DNA of 64,000 nt, taken from positions 310,001-374,000 of the forward strand of contig CANXME010002160.1 of assembly GCA_948144175.1 (NCBI GenBank), given 5' to 3'. This document shows positions 32,293 through 44,899 of the stretch, one piece after another. The position numbers and the translations under genes were made by a program. The stretch is from Closterium sp. NIES-65. Its lineage: Eukaryota; Streptophyta; Zygnematophyceae; Desmidiales; Closteriaceae. Positions within the stretch are counted from its first letter, which is position 1. Every line of letters begins with the position of its first letter. The notes below the pieces were generated by a model, which saw nothing but the letters and a program-made list of their open reading frames with translations, was not told the origin of the DNA and made no database searches.

Positions 32293-32658
32293 GATCGCAG
32301 AGTAGTGTTGCAGCGAAAGTAGTGAACTAAGGTCAGAGTGAATGTAAATGACTGAGATAATAATGGCATGCATACATTGGGTTAATATAAGAATACAGAG
32401 GAATACGAAAAGACCTAGACTAGCCATGTACTCTAAGGGGTACATTCCCTTATTACAGGGAAATTCAGACCGTGCGGCACGGGAAACTGTTTCAAACATG
32501 TTCCCGCTCTTTACACTTCAAATGTTTCTGCCTACATCGGTCTTGGTCAGACGGTTGCTGTGTCGCTTCGACTCTTCTGACTCCTCGATTTCGTACTCGG
32601 TAGAGTCGGCTCCTGCACCATACAAAAATGTCTATTTATTTGATTTCATATCGTAACA
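32293..32658 (-). repeat. 5' LTR of element D, 5' fragment
   Basis: Minus strand starts TGTTACGATATGAAATC at 32658 and shares long stretches with the solo LTR at 50660-51068 (GACTCTACCGAGTACGAA, the CCCTTAGAGTACATGGCTAG block, ATTCTTATAT). It is cut by element G at 32292; GATCG 32293-32297 is the duplicated target. The flank AATTT follows at 32659. Confidence 0.85.
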
Positions 32659-32831
32659 AATTTCAGAACCTACGCTTCAAAAAGTGTTGATTGATTTGAA
32701 TTGGTAGAAGTAAAACCTACATACGTTCTGATTTTCCTGGTTCGGAAGATATGCTTGGTAGGCAGAACGCGATGCGCTAGGATTCGTCAAAATAATTTCG
32801 CGCGAGCGCGAAAATTTCGAAACAATGATTT
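32659..32831. other. Host spacer between elements D and H
   Basis: 173 bp of AT-rich DNA without coding or repeat signal, apart from a small palindrome TCGCGCGAGCGCGA near 32797. It ends in GATTT, the target duplicated by H, so it is contiguous with the DNA at 46245. Confidence 0.7.
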
Positions 32832-33267
32832 TGTTGGGCTGGGGTGCCCTAGGATCTTTGTAGAGTTAAAGTTTGAGTAGGATGATGTAATAGCGGAAGC
32901 GTTGAATAAGAAAGCCTTGAACCACCTTGCGCTGATATGTGAGGGCAAAGTAAGTTGATTAAAACAGGCAAATACAAAGCTTTATATAAGAGTACAAGGA
33001 ATACGAATAGATGTAATTAAACTACCTTGCTATTGCGATTGGATACAGTGCGACTCGGGCAACTGCTCAATGTCGAGTCAGTTGTGTGTCCTTGCTGTCG
33101 CGCTGTATTGGTCAAGTCAGAGGTCGCTGACCTTTGACCTTCCCGTAACCTTCAGGCGGTTACCCTAACCTCCGAGGGTTGACTCGCGATGCTTCGATTT
33201 GGACTTCTTCGCTTTGTGTCCTGAGTTTCGACACGATAGAGGCGCTTAAGACTTATTGTTCCCAACA
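32832..33267 (-). repeat. 3' LTR of element H
   Basis: 436 bp, TGTTGGGAACAATAAG at 33267 to CCCAACA at 32832 on the minus strand. The polypurine tract AGCGAAGGGGAG lies just outside (about 33268-33280). Confidence 0.9.
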
Positions 33268-36200
33268 CTCCCCTTCGCTTCTGGAGTGTCGCTGATGGTG
33301 ACGTGGCCTTGTCCAGTCTGCAGCATGCAGTATTCAAACTTCTGTTTTCCGAGCTTTTTGGTCAAGTAGTCGGCTGCCATCTCGGACGTGGGACAGTAGG
33401 ATAGTTCGAGTTTTCCTTTCTCGATCTCGTCTTTCACGAAGAAGTATCGCAGAGCGATATGCTTCGTTCTGTTCGCGAATCCGCTTTTGTTGGCGATGCG
33501 AATTGCAGATTGGTTGTCGCAGAACAGGGTGAAGTTGGATAACTCAGCTAACTTTGCTTCTTCCAGCAGTTCGCGAAGGTAGAGTCCTTCCTTGGTGGCT
33601 GAGCAGAGGGCGATATATTCTGCTTCAGCTGAAGAGAGAGCGATTAGTTCCTGCTTACTCGACTGCCAGGAGATAGGTCCGATAGGCTCTAGATGATAGA
33701 CGTAGCCAGTGCGAGAGCGCCTGTTATGTGAATCGCCGGCATGGTCGGCATTGACGTAGCCGATTAGTTTCGTTGACGTAGCTTCGCTCTTGTAGTAAGT
33801 CAGGCCGATCGTCGGCGTGCTCACGAAATAGTGCAGTGCGCGATCGAGCTCCGCCAGGTGCTCTGCTTCGGGTTTCTTGAGGTAGGTAGCAAGTTGGCTT
33901 GCGGAGTAGGATAGATCCGGGCGACAGGTGACGGCTGCGAAGAGGAGGCAGCCCAGTTTCCTCTGGTGGTCTCGTATTCCGGCAGCTTTGAGTGGAGCGG
34001 AATTTCCTTTGTCATCTCCTGCCGTGTAGCGGTATGGCGTGGCGGTAGCGGTAGATGTGAGCGAAAAACGCTTGGCGATCGTGTCGGCATATTTCTCGGC
34101 GCTTAGATAGATCGCATTTTCTTCTTCGCGGATGTTGAGCCCGAGGTACTGCGTGACGGTAGAAGAGACCGTGAGCGTGAGGTCCTTCTGCAGCTCCCCT
34201 TCGAACCAGGTGGTGACGTCGTCGGTGGAGCCGATGTAGAGCAAGTCGTCGACATAGACTATCAGCAGGATGTAGTCTGCGTCTTTGGTGAGTCGGTACA
34301 TCCCTTGGTCGTGAGGTAGTTGACGAAATCCGATGCGAGTAAGGCGGGTGTGTAGGTGCTGTTGCCATAGCCGCAGTGCTTGTTTGATTCCGTAGAGAGA
34401 TTTGAGTAGCTAAATGACCTGATTGGGGTTTCCGTGGGTACCGAGTGGGAGTTCGACGAAGATTTCGGCGTCGACGGGTGCGTAGAGGAATGCATTGGCG
34501 ACATCAATTTGTAGCAGCTTCTTCTTCTTCATGGCGGCGACGGTGAGAAGGATTCGGAGAGAGGTATGTCGACTGACTGGGGCGAATGTCTCGGTGAAGT
34601 CTCGTCCTTGCTCCTGATCGAATCCACGCACGACCCAGCGTGCTTTGAATTTCTCGATCGTGCCGTCTGCTTTCGTTTTGATGCGGAAGACCCATTTCCC
34701 GGTGAGAATAGTCTTGTTCCTTGCCACGCTTGCGGGAACGACTTTCCAGGTGTTGCGTTCCTCCAATGCCTTTAGTTCTCTGTCCATGGCTTCACGCTAT
34801 TTCTCCCTGTGTTCCCCCCCCAGAGCCTGCTGAACCGTCGCAGGCTCCTTAGGAAGCGCGTTGCCGTGCACTGCGGTGACGAGGCCGAGGATTTGCAGCC
34901 CAGTCTGTGAGTATCGGGGGAGTGTTGGATCCTCGGGATAAGCTGCTTCGTCTCCCGCTTCTGGATCGGGTATGAAATTTGGCCCTATCCATTCTGCTTC
35001 ATTTGTGTTGACTTTCGCAGGTGTTACGTAACCGTTGTCGGCGAAGTGATAGAAGACTTCGGCGTTGGCACTGTCGCGAGGATTTTCTTCGTCCATGGGC
35101 ACGTTGACGGAGCAGAACGGGAGAGGTCCGGCTTCTTCCGATGCGTTGTCGACGTTCTGTTCATCCCAGTTTGCTTCGTCCGCTGCTGAGGCGAAGGCTC
35201 GGTCACCACGAAAGCCACCTGTGGGGTTTTGATTCTCATGCAAGTTGGCGAGGTACGTTTGAAGGGTGAGTCGCTCGTAGAAGATCACATCACGTGCTGC
35301 TACTGTTTCCTTTGAGTGGACGTCGAAGATTTTCCACGCGTTGTAATTTTTCTCGATGCCGAGGTGTAGTCCCCACTGTGCCCGTTGTGAAAATCTTCCC
35401 GCTCGTGCTTCTGGGGGTCGGTACTGTACCATGCACCCAAAAACTCGTAACATTTTTGTGCTGCCCTGCTTCCCTGTCCACAGCAGGTGCGGTGATGCGT
35501 TGTTCGGGAGTGACGACGACGACAGCAAGTTGTGCAGCATGACAGCATGGTCCATTATTGCAGGCCACTGGTGGTTGGGTAGCCGCATGCCACGTAGCAG
35601 TTTGCGCGTGCTGTTCTGCAGAGTCCTGTTCATTCGTTCTGCGACACCTTGCTGCTGATGTGCGTAGGGAAGGGAGAGGAGTTGCTTGATTCCCCTTTCC
35701 GCCAGGTACTGCTTGAAGCGCTGAGAGGTATACTCTCCTCCTCCGTCAGACTGAAAGCTTTTCAGTTGTGTTCCTGATTCCCTCTCTGCTACCGGTAGCC
35801 AAGCGGCGAACGCTGCGAGAGCCATGTCGCGGCTGGGTAGGTTTCGATGCCAGACGTATCGAGTGGCGGCGTCGATGAAGGTTATCGTGTAATTGTAGGT
35901 GACTTGTCCTGGTTCTCGATTGAAGAGGATGTCGCTGTATACTTTCTCGAGTGGTGCGTATGTAGGTGCGCTTGGGTTGTGGTGAGAAGAAAACGGTCGA
36001 TGGGGTAAGTCGGCTTCGGGGCAGATAAGGCAAGTTCCTCGTGCACGTTGAAGTTCTCTACCGTCGGGTAGTAGTAGCGAGTCCTTGTCTAGAACTCCTG
36101 CTCGAATTGTGTTATTTACCACTGTGTTGCTTGGATGTCCTGTGCGTGCGTGCCAGATGTCTTCAGGAGCGCGGTGTCCGGGTGAGCGTTGATACGCGTC

Positions 36201-37867
36201 GGAGTTGGAGTAGAAGCTGGCGACGAAGTGTGCGCTTCTGTGGACTTCTCGTTGAGTCGGGTTCAGCTGCTGTGCGGGTGTTGGTGGTGCTTCGTCGACG
36301 GAGATTGGTGTCGTTGGTCCTGCTGCTGCCGATGATGTTGCTACTGCTTATGTTGTTTCTGCTGCAGCCGATGTTGTCTCTGCTGCTGCCGATTGTTGAA
36401 TCGTTGCTAATGCGCGTGTTCGTTCTGCTTCAGGTATGGTGTGCGAGTACCAGAAGCCTCCCGGGCTGAAGTCGGGATCGAGATCCGGGGGATGTGTCCA
36501 ATCGGCGAAGTTGACGATGGCGTCGCTATCTGCAGTGCCCGGTTCGGGGACGAAATCGAGGACGAAGACGTTGTTCTTCAACACCGCCCTTCCGATGTAG
36601 AGGCCGCCCTTCCCGTGGTACAACTTGAACTCCTGTGTAGTGCTGTCGGCTTCCAAGTGAATACCTTTCGCCATCAACTGGCTGACACTCAGTAAGTTAT
36701 AGCCGAGTCCCTCCGCGATGAGTACCTTTGACATGTGTAATATGACATTTGTCTCTCGTGACTGAAGCTGTACCACTCCTTGTCGTCGTGTGCGCAGGTT
36801 TTGATTGTTGGCGACCGTGATGACTACTTCTCGCTGGAGTCGATGCTCGCGTTGAACGAAGCGCCCGGAGGAGCACATATGTTGTCCGCAGCAACTGTCC
36901 AAGAACCAAGTGTCTTGGCCGGACGGTTCGCTTTGAGCAATGGCGGCGTATGTCGGATTCGGTTGGAGTGACTCGCGGCGAGGCGTCCGTGTTATCGAGC
37001 TCTTCTTCCGGTGAGTAGTGGGGTGGTGATTCTGTTGTGCAGGAATCGGTTATCTTTACCATGCAATTGACAATATTTCTTGCTCCTTGTGCAGGTTGTC
37101 CAGTTGAAGTCGTTGAAGCTTGGATTGTGGTCGTCGGATTTGCTTGCGTTGAAGCAACTTGGGAACTTGAAGGCCGGAGTTGTCGCTGTGGTGTCGTTGA
37201 CTGCTGACGGGATGGGCAGTGTGTGCGAGGATGACCCGAGGTCTTGCAGATGTGACAAAACGGAGGTACCGTCTTCACTTGTTGCTGTTGTCGATTGTTG
37301 TTGCCGTTGTATCGTCGCTGAGTGTGAAACGCAAACTCCGGTGCTAATGTTTTCTTCTTGTGTCTTTCTTCTTGCAGGTCCATGTCCTGCTGCTCGGCGT
37401 GGATTTCGGCGCAGAGTGCCGCTTCGGAGATCCTCCCGTGTGCTCGTAATATGGCGCGAGTGGAGCGCCAGTGGGGGCCGAGACCGCCGATGACCACCGT
37501 GACAAAGGCGTCTTCTGAAATTGACCCTCCGCATCGAAGAAGCTTGTCGCGCAGTTCACGGCAGCGGCTGATATAAGCCATGCCTTTCTCGCCTGGTTTC
37601 ATTTCAATCGTTGTCAGCTGCGCCATTAACCTGCTTTGATTTACGCTGTCTGTTGCTTGATACAGGTTCTTCAGATGGTTGTACGCGAGCTCCGCGGAGT
37701 TGCCGTAGCCTCGGTAGGTTCTGATGTTCTGTTGCTGGGTCGGGGTGATGTTTCTTAGCAGTGTCGTGTACGCCATCATTGATTGATAGGTGTACTGCTG
37801 CTTCTCATATTGTGTCCCGTTTGTTGGATATGGCAGGGACCCGTCGAAGAAGCCGAGAATCTGTGCT
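33246..37867 (-). pseudogene. Copia Gag (3' part)-Pol of element H, broken
   Basis: From 37867 leftward: gag body (GFFDGSLPYP, ASRLM-like QSRLMAQL), zinc knuckle FCHICKTSGHPRTHC near 37230, and protease LDSCCGQHM near 36890. Then GLGYNLLSVSQLMAKGI, integrase zinc site, VYSDILF, SDGGGEYTSQRF and HQQQGVAERMN (DDE). RT follows with WVFRIKTKADG and VYVDDLLYIG near 34245, and RNase H with NADHAGD, SSAEAEY and FCDNQSAI. The reading frame passes through the polypurine tract and stops with TAA inside the 3' LTR at about 33246. Lesions include TAA at about 36348, amber at about 34798 (Trp), amber near 34415 and frameshifts. Confidence 0.9.
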
Positions 37868-37872
37868 CCTTC

Positions 37873-38004
37873 TGTCAGAACATTATAGCTTACTTGTTTG
37901 TGTAGGCTATAGTGGGGTATCCCATAGGGGGTACAACCCAATTAGGGTTTCCTATTTGTACTCACCTCGTTCGTAGTCAATTCATTCACGTTCCTTTCTT
38001 CACA
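37873..38004 (+). repeat. 5' LTR of element I
   Basis: 132 bp, TGTCAGAACATTATAG to TTCTTCACA, with the GTAGGCTATAGTGGGGTA core and AATTAGGGTTTCC (telo-box complement). Confidence 0.95.
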
Positions 38005-38016
38005 TGGAATCAGAGC
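38005..38016 (+). promoter_or_regulatory. Primer binding site (element I)
   Basis: TGGAATCAGAGC directly after the LTR, the same one-base variant as in F. Confidence 0.8.
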
Positions 38017-38101
38017 AGGTCCCATCCTAGGGACTGTTCTTTAGGGCCCACCGAAGCGCGCCCGAGGCGCGCGCCTATTTTTTAGCGACCCTTCGAGTCG
38101 C
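38017..38101 (+). promoter_or_regulatory. Three conserved stem-loops after the PBS (element I)
   Basis: GTCCC/GGGAC (38019-38034), GCGCGCC-CGA-GGCGCGC (38056-38072) and GCGAC/GTCGC (38085-38101), with a T run between the last two. Position, order and spacing match F and K, and stem bases change in pairs. Confidence 0.6.
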
Positions 38102-39057
38102 CCTGTTCCTACTCGCGGCCCGGCCGCCGCCCTACCTTAGCGGCCCACCCGCCGCCCTCGCTAGCGGCCCCGCCGTCCCGTCGCGGCCCCGCCACCCAGT
38201 CGCGGCCCCGCTACCCCTAAGCGCGGCCCCGCCACTCCGTAGCGGCCCCGCCACCCCCTTCGAGCGGCCCCGCCCCTTCGTCGCGGCCCCGCCACTCCGT
38301 CGCGGCCCCGCCACTCCGTCGCGGCCCCGCCACCCCTTCGAGCGGCCCCGCCACTCCGTCGCGGCCCCGCCAACCAGTCGCGGCCCACCCGCCGCCCTAC
38401 CTGCGGCCTCCCCGCCGCCCTACCTGCGGCCGTCCGCCGCCCTACCTGCGGCCGTCCCGCCGCCCTACCTGTGGCCTACCCGCCGCCCTACCTGCGGCCG
38501 TCCGCCGCCCTACCTGCGGCCGTCCCGCCGCCTTACCTGAGGCCTACCCGCCGCCCTACCTGCGGCCTACCCGCCGCCCTACCTGCGGCCGTCCGCCGCC
38601 CTACCTGCGGCCGTCCCGCCGCCCTACCTGCGGCCTACCCGCCGCCCTACCTGCGGCCCGCCCGGCCGCCCTACCTACGCGGCCCAGTAGCAGCCGAGCC
38701 GCCCGGAGCAACCGAGCCGCCCAGGAGCCACCGAGCCGCCCAGCAGCAGCCGAGCCGCCCAGCAGCAGCCGCGCCGCCCGGAGCCGCCGAGCCGCCCAGC
38801 AGCAGCCGAGCCGCCCAGGAGCCACCGAGCCGCCCAGCAACAGCCGAGCCGCCCAGCAGCAGCCGAGCCGCCCAGCAGCAGCCGAGCCGCCCAGCAGCAG
38901 CCGAGCCGCCCGGGAGCCGAGCCGCCCAGCAGCCTAGCGGCCGTGTCGTCTGGCGACCTTCCTCCCGAGCCGCCCGACCTGCCCTGCCCGGTGAGCACTG
39001 CACTGCTGTCACTGCGTACCCTTCCCCTACTGCTTGCACTGCGCCACTGTCGTCGTC
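38102..39057 (+). repeat. GC-rich tandem-repeat leader (element I)
   Basis: Three arrays in order: GCGGCCCCGCCACTCCGTC units of about 19 bp (38160-38390), CGCCGCCCTACCTGCGGCC units of about 19-20 bp (38390-38670), and GCCGAGCCGCCCAGCAGCA units of 18-19 bp (38690-38935). The last array is shared with K and C. Then a short pyrimidine-rich spacer to the gag ATG. Confidence 0.85.
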
Positions 39058-40119
39058 ATGGCTACACCCAGTGTCCTCGCTTTTGACGCTGAGGGTCGAG
39101 CCATTGACTTTGAGGTCTGGCTCGACGACCTGCAGCTGTTTTTACAGTGCGACAGGGCCGACAGTCTGTCTCTCTTTGACCTCACCTCTGGCGCTGTCCC
39201 TGCCCCTGCTGCTGATGCTGACGCCACTATTCGCTCTCAGTGGGCCACGCGCGATGCTGCTGCACCTCTTGCTGTGCGTCCCCACCTGCCTACCGCTGAG
39301 CGCGCGCACTTTAGCCAGTACAAGAGTGCTCAGACCTTGTACGACGCTGTAGTTGCGCGCTACTCCTCCCCTGCCACTGCTGCACTGAGCCGCCTCATGC
39401 TCCCCTTCCTCTTCCCTGACCTTGCCGCCTTTCCCACTGTCGCTGATCTCATCACGCACCTCCGCACTAGTGACACTCGCTACCGCGCTGCACTTCCTGC
39501 TGACTTCTGCGCCAAGAACCCCCCCCCCATGGACATCACTCTCTACTTCCTAGTCACTCGCCTCCCTGACTCCCTTCGTGTAGTCCGGGACCACTTCCTT
39601 GCGGTCTGTCCCACCACCCTCACAGTCGACAGCCTCAAGAAGGCCCTTCTTGCAGCAGAGAAGAGCATAGTTGCTGTAGGAGCCTCTCGAGGTGACCCCC
39701 GCGCCCCCATCTTTGAGGGGTGTTCTCCTTCCCCTCTCCTGCCCTCTGTTGCCTCTGCCGCTGCGGCCGACCTCGTTGGTCTTGAGTCGGTCGGTGCGGC
39801 GTCTGCCCCTAGCGGGAGACGCCGCTCTGGCAAGGGCAAGGGGGGCAAGGGAGCGGGTGGGGCCAGTGGGGGCGGTGGCGGTGGAGGTGGAGGCGGCGGA
39901 GGGAGTGGGGGTGGCGGTGGAGGTGGTAGTGGGGGTGGGGGTGCTAGTGGCAGCGGTGGCGGCGGGAGTGGCGGCGGCGGTGGCAGTGGTAGCGGAGGTG
40001 GCGGAGGTGGCGGCGGTGGAGGTGGAGGCGGGGGCGGTGGAGGCGGAGGCGGGGGTGGCGGAGGTGGAGGTGGTCGGAGTGGGGCTTCGCAGCGGAGCGG
40101 CACTGGTGGCGGTCAGCGC

Positions 40120-40153
<34 letters not shown>

Positions 40154-43100
40154 GTTCTCGCGACGTCCCCACCCCTCAGCAGCTCCGTGAGTGGTACACG
40201 CAGCGTCAGCGCGGTGGGGGTTTTGGTCCCTGCACCTACGTTCTCAGCACTGGCGACCGCACTGGAGAGCAGTGTGGGGGTGCCCACCCCGCCCAGCGCT
40301 GCTTTGGCCGCCTGACAGACGCTTGGCGTCAGCAGTTCCCGGAGGCCGCGGAGATCCCCCGCTGGGGAGAGCTGTCTAGGGCTGGTGTAGCTATCTTTGA
40401 TCTTGATTTTGATGCTATCCTTGCTGCCATGTATGCTGTGACCATTAGTGAGGAGGGTGACTGTTACCGGTGTTTCCCACCCGACCCGGGCATTGGTACT
40501 GCTGCTCCAGGTGCCGGTGAGGCTTCTGCTCTAGGTGCCAGTGCGTCTGTACTCTCAGGTACTCGTGAGACTGCTCTCTCAGGTACTAGTGCGTCTGCGC
40601 TCTCAGGTACTGCGTCGGCTTCGGCCTCCCACACCTTCACTCTTGACTCTGGAGCGTCTCGCTCTTTCTTTCGGGACCGCACCACACTTACGCCGCTTAG
40701 TCGGCCGGTTGCGGTTTCCCTGGCTGACCCCTCTGGGGGTCCTGTCCTGGCTCGCTTCTCCACGGTCCTCCCGTGTCCGGCGGCTCCCTCTGGCACCCTG
40801 TCTGGTCTCTACCTCCCCTCGTTCTCTACGAACTTGGTGAGTGGTGCTGACCTACAGGATGCGGGAGTCCACCAGTTCACCCCTGCTAGTCAGCGAGTGA
40901 CGCACTGCACGGAGGCTAGCACGGGTCGTCACCTGGCTACGTTTACACGTCAGCCAGGGTCGAGCCTGTACACACTGACCACTGCTTCTCCTCCAGGTGC
41001 TGAGTCTGGTAGAGTCCCTTCGTCTGGTCAGGTGTTTGCTGCAGCGTCCAGGTCTGGTCCTGAGTCTGCCCCCTGTTCGTGTCGCCGTCTGTCTCACGAG
41101 ACCCTCCTCTGGCACCACCGTCTTGGCCACCCCTCTCTGCTTCGGCTCAGAGGCATGGCCTCCCGTCTTCTTGTGTCTGGTCTCCCCCGGTCTCTACCTC
41201 CCCTTCCTCAGGGCCCTGGCCCTGCCTGTGTCCCCTGTGTCGAGGGGCGCCAGCGTGCTGCCCCTCACTCCTCCCAGTTTCCTCCGACAGAGGCTCCGTT
41301 GCAGACGCTTCACATGGACGTGTGGGGCCCTGCCCGCGTCCGTGGACTCGGTCACGAGCGCTACTTCCTGCTGGTGGTTGACGACTACTCGCGTTACACC
41401 ACAGTCTTCCCCTTGCGCAGCAAGGGTGATGTCACTGAGGTGCTGATCGACTGGATCCGCGCAGCTCGTCTCCAGCTCAGGCAGAGCTTTGGCTCGGACT
41501 TTCCTGTGTTGCGTCTGCACTCGGACAGAGGCGGAGAGTTCTCCTCTGGCCTTCTGCGTGCCTACTGTCGTGCGCGAGGCATCCGCCAGACCTTCACGCT
41601 TCCGGACTCCCCGCAGCAGAATGGGATTGCAGAGCGCCGAATTGGCATGGTCATGGACGTCGCTCGTACGTCCATGATGCATGCGGCTGCCCCCCATTTT
41701 CTGTGGCCGTTTGCGGTCAGGTACGCAGCGCATCAGATCAACCTCCACCCCAGGGTCTCCAGGCCGGAGACCTCCCCAGCGCTGCTGTGGACGGGGAAGG
41801 TTGGCGATGCGTCGGCGTTCCGGGTCTGGGGATCTCGGGCGTTTGACCGCGACTTGTCTGCGGACAAGCTGTCCCCTCGCGCTGCTCCCTGCGTCTTCCT
41901 GGGGTTCCCCCCCGACGCCCCCGGGTGGCAGTTCTACCACCCCACCTCTCGACGTGTTCTGTCCTCCCAGGACGTCACGTTCGACGAGTCGGTACCCTAC
42001 TACCGCCTCTTCCCCTACCGCACTCTGTCCCTCCCCCCGGTAGACCCCCTTCCCCCTCAGGGTCCTGCCCCTTCAGGTGTGTCCCAGGTAGACGCGGTCG
42101 AGCCTGTTGAGGTCACTGGTGACTCTGGTGCGGCTGCGGGAGCTGAGCGTGGGGGTGCTGAGCCTGGAGGTGCTGAGCCTGGGGGTGCTGTGCGTGAGGG
42201 TGCTGAGCCTGGGGGTACTGAGCCTGGGGGTGCTGAGCCTGGGGGTGCTGAGCCTGGGGGTGCTGAGACTGGGGGTGCTCCGCCTGGAGGTGCTTCGTCT
42301 CGCCGAGAGCCACTCTCCCCTCAGGAGCTACGTGAGTGGTTTGCCAGACGCTGGAGGCATGCTGCTGGTGCTGGAGGTTCTTCGGCTGCAGAGGGTACTG
42401 CTGCCGAGCGTCCAGGCGGTGCTCGTACTGTGGGTGCTGGAGCTGCTGGGTCTGAGGGTTCTCCTGGAGCTGGTGCTGCTGAGGGTGTTGACGCTGAGAC
42501 TGCCGCTGGAGGTCCGACTGGCGGTGCTCCTGGTGGTGCTGCTGGAGGTTCTGGAGCTACTGGAGGTGCTGCTGGAGCGGGTACTCCTGCTGGGGGTACA
42601 GGTGCTGTCCCTGCTGTTTCTGGCGTCGCCACGCGGCCCCGGCCGTACTTCGTTCCGCTCCTGCAGCAGGTTCTTGGTCTTACACCTTCTCCTGGTCCTC
42701 CTCCTCCTCCCTTAGAGGGTCCACAGCCTGTCTCGTCACAGTCAAAGCTACAGCCTGCCTCCCCTTTGCCTGCTCCTTCTCCCTACGCTGGTCCGACTGG
42801 AGGTCTTACTGAGCGTCGTGAGCCTGCGTCTCGTCTTGCGTCGCCTGTTCGTACTGCGCGCGCTAGTGGTCGCGGTTCGCGTCAGTGTCCTCCTCCTGTC
42901 CCTGGCACGCACCGGATGTCTCTGCGTCCGTCCACTGCTCCTCTGCGTGCCCCTTTGCCTTCTCCTCCTGCTTCCTCTCTTCCTGCTCTTGCCGACCCGG
43001 AGTCGGACTCTCTTCGTGCTGCCAGTCCTACTGTCACGCGTCTTCTTGCTACTGCTGTCACTGACCCTTCTTTCGAGTCTTCTGCTGCGTCTGCCCTTGT

Positions 43101-43296
43101 CACTGAGCTCGTCGACTTTGCTGCGCGCTGTCGCCTAGACTACGCTGCTAGTCTTGTCGCTGAGTCTGAGTCTGTCTGTCCTCCGTCCGTCGGGGGTGAG
43201 TGTGCCCTTGGCACGGACGTCCTTGAGGACAGGCAGGAGGAGTTAGCGTCTGGCCGCCGCTTCACCTCATCTCGCGTCTGTACTGCTAGCCCCTGA
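39058..43296 (+). pseudogene. Copia Gag-Pol part 1 (element I: gag to linker)
   Basis: ATG 39058 (MATPSVLAFDAEGRAIDFEVW) is the shared start. Gag runs to about residue 270, followed by a long Gly/Ser tract and poly-Gln. Then PTPQQLREWYTQRQRGG, zinc motif C-x13-C-x3-H-x4-C, and protease DSGASRSFF at about 40640. Integrase follows: HHRLGH..CVPC, HMDVWGP, HSDRGGEF and NGIAERRIG between 41110 and 41650. The linker carries LSPQELREWFARRWRHAAG. A net 2-bp deletion near 43243 shifts the frame, giving a stop at about 43294. It could still make Gag, protease and integrase. Confidence 0.9.
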
Positions 43297-44899
43297 GGGA
43301 GACCCGGATGCACTAGACATCCCGACTCCGCGCTCTTACGCGGAGGCGATAGAGGGTCCCTACTCCTCTCAGTGGCAGGCAGCTATGGATGCAGAGATGG
43401 CTTCCTGGAAGTCCACAGGCACCTACGTCGACGCTGTTCCCCCTCCTGGGGCGAACATCGTCAGTGGCATGTGGATTTTCAGGGTGAAGCGGCCGCCTGG
43501 TTCTCCGCCTGTCTTCAAGGCGCGTTACGTGGCTCGTGGCTTCAGTCAGCGGCAGGGGGTTGACTACTTTCTGACCTTCTCCCCCACCCCGAAGATGACC
43601 ACTCTTCGGGTACTGCTGCACGTTGCTGCTCACCGTGACTACGAGCTGCACTCTCTCGACTTCAGCACAGCTTTCTTGCAGGGCAGCTTGCACGAGGAGA
43701 TCTGGCTGCGTCGCCCACCTGGCTTCACTGGGTCTTTCCCTCCTGGTACCCAGTGGAGTCTCCGGCGTCCAGTCTACGGTCTCTGCCAGGCGCCACGTGA
43801 GTGGCACGACACACTGAGGACTACGCTTGCGGCACTTGGGTTTGCTCCTTCTACTGCCGACCCGTCGCTGTTTCTGCGCACCGACACCTCTATGTTGCCG
43901 TTCTACATCCCCGTGTACGTCGACGACTTGGTCTTTGCCACAGCGGACACTGCTGGACTCGCTTACGTGAAGTCCGAGCTGCAGAAGAGACACACGTGCA
44001 CAGACCTGGGTGAACTGCGCAGCTACCTTGGCTTGCAGATCACCCGGGACAGAGCACGCCGCACCATTACCCTGACTCAGTCACACATGGTGCAGCAGGT
44101 CCTTCAGCGCTTCGGCTTCACGTACTCCTCGCCTCAGGCCACTCCTCTGCCTACTCGCCACTCGCTCTCAGCTCTGCCTTCGGATGAGTCCGTAGAGTCG
44201 AGTGGCCCGTATGCAGAGCTTGTTGGCTGCCTCATGTACCTGATGACCTGCACACGACCTGACCTTGCATACCCTCTCAGCATTCTCGCACGCTATGTTG
44301 CTCCTGGGAGACACCGACCAGAGCACATGGCTGCAGCGAAGAGGGTGTTGCGCTACTTGTGCAGTACGTCGGGCATGGGGCTAGTGCTTGGAGGGCGCAG
44401 TCCAGTGGTCCTCACTGGGCACGCGGACGCTTCTTGGGCTGACGACCAGGCTACGCAGCGGTCGTCACAGGGTTACACCTTCAGCCTTGGTTCCGGCTCT
44501 GTCTCGTGGCGGGCTACTCGCTCGTCTTCTGTTCTCGGCTCCAGTTGTGAGGCTGAGATCTACGCCGGGGCTATGGCTGCTCAGGAGCTTCGCTGGCTCA
44601 CCTACCTGCTGACCGACCTTGGAGAGCCGCCTCGTTCTCCTCCAGTCCTGTACGTAGACAACAAGGCCATGCTGGCCTTGTGTCGAGAGCAGCGACTGGA
44701 GCACAGGACAAAGCACATTGCTCTCCGCTACTTTCTTGCTCGTGAGCTGTAGCAGCGTGGACAGTTGCGACTTGCGTACGTGGCCTCTGAGGCCAACACT
44801 GCTGATGTCTTCACCAAGGCACTTGCGCCTTGTGATCATCAGCGTTGCTGCACGCAGCTGGGTCTTGTGCCTGTCTTGTCTCACTTGCTCACTTCTTGA
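43297..44899 (+). pseudogene. Copia Pol part 2 (element I: RT-RNase H)
   Basis: Continuation after the frameshift: EGDPDALDIPTPRSYAEAIEGPYSS, RT with YVDDLVFA near 43918, and RNase H motifs HADASWAD, CEAEIYAG and YVDNKAML. An amber at 44750-44752 (CAG Gln in sister copies, in ARELQQRGQLRL) cuts off the last 49 codons, which otherwise end in TGA at 44897-44899. Confidence 0.9.

Noticed and set aside
1608-44752. Possible genetic code change with TAG read as Gln
   Set aside because: Many ambers sit at Gln codons, but others replace Trp, Leu or Ser, the two fully open polyproteins (F, K) use CAG only, and no host exon contains TAG. Deamination is simpler.
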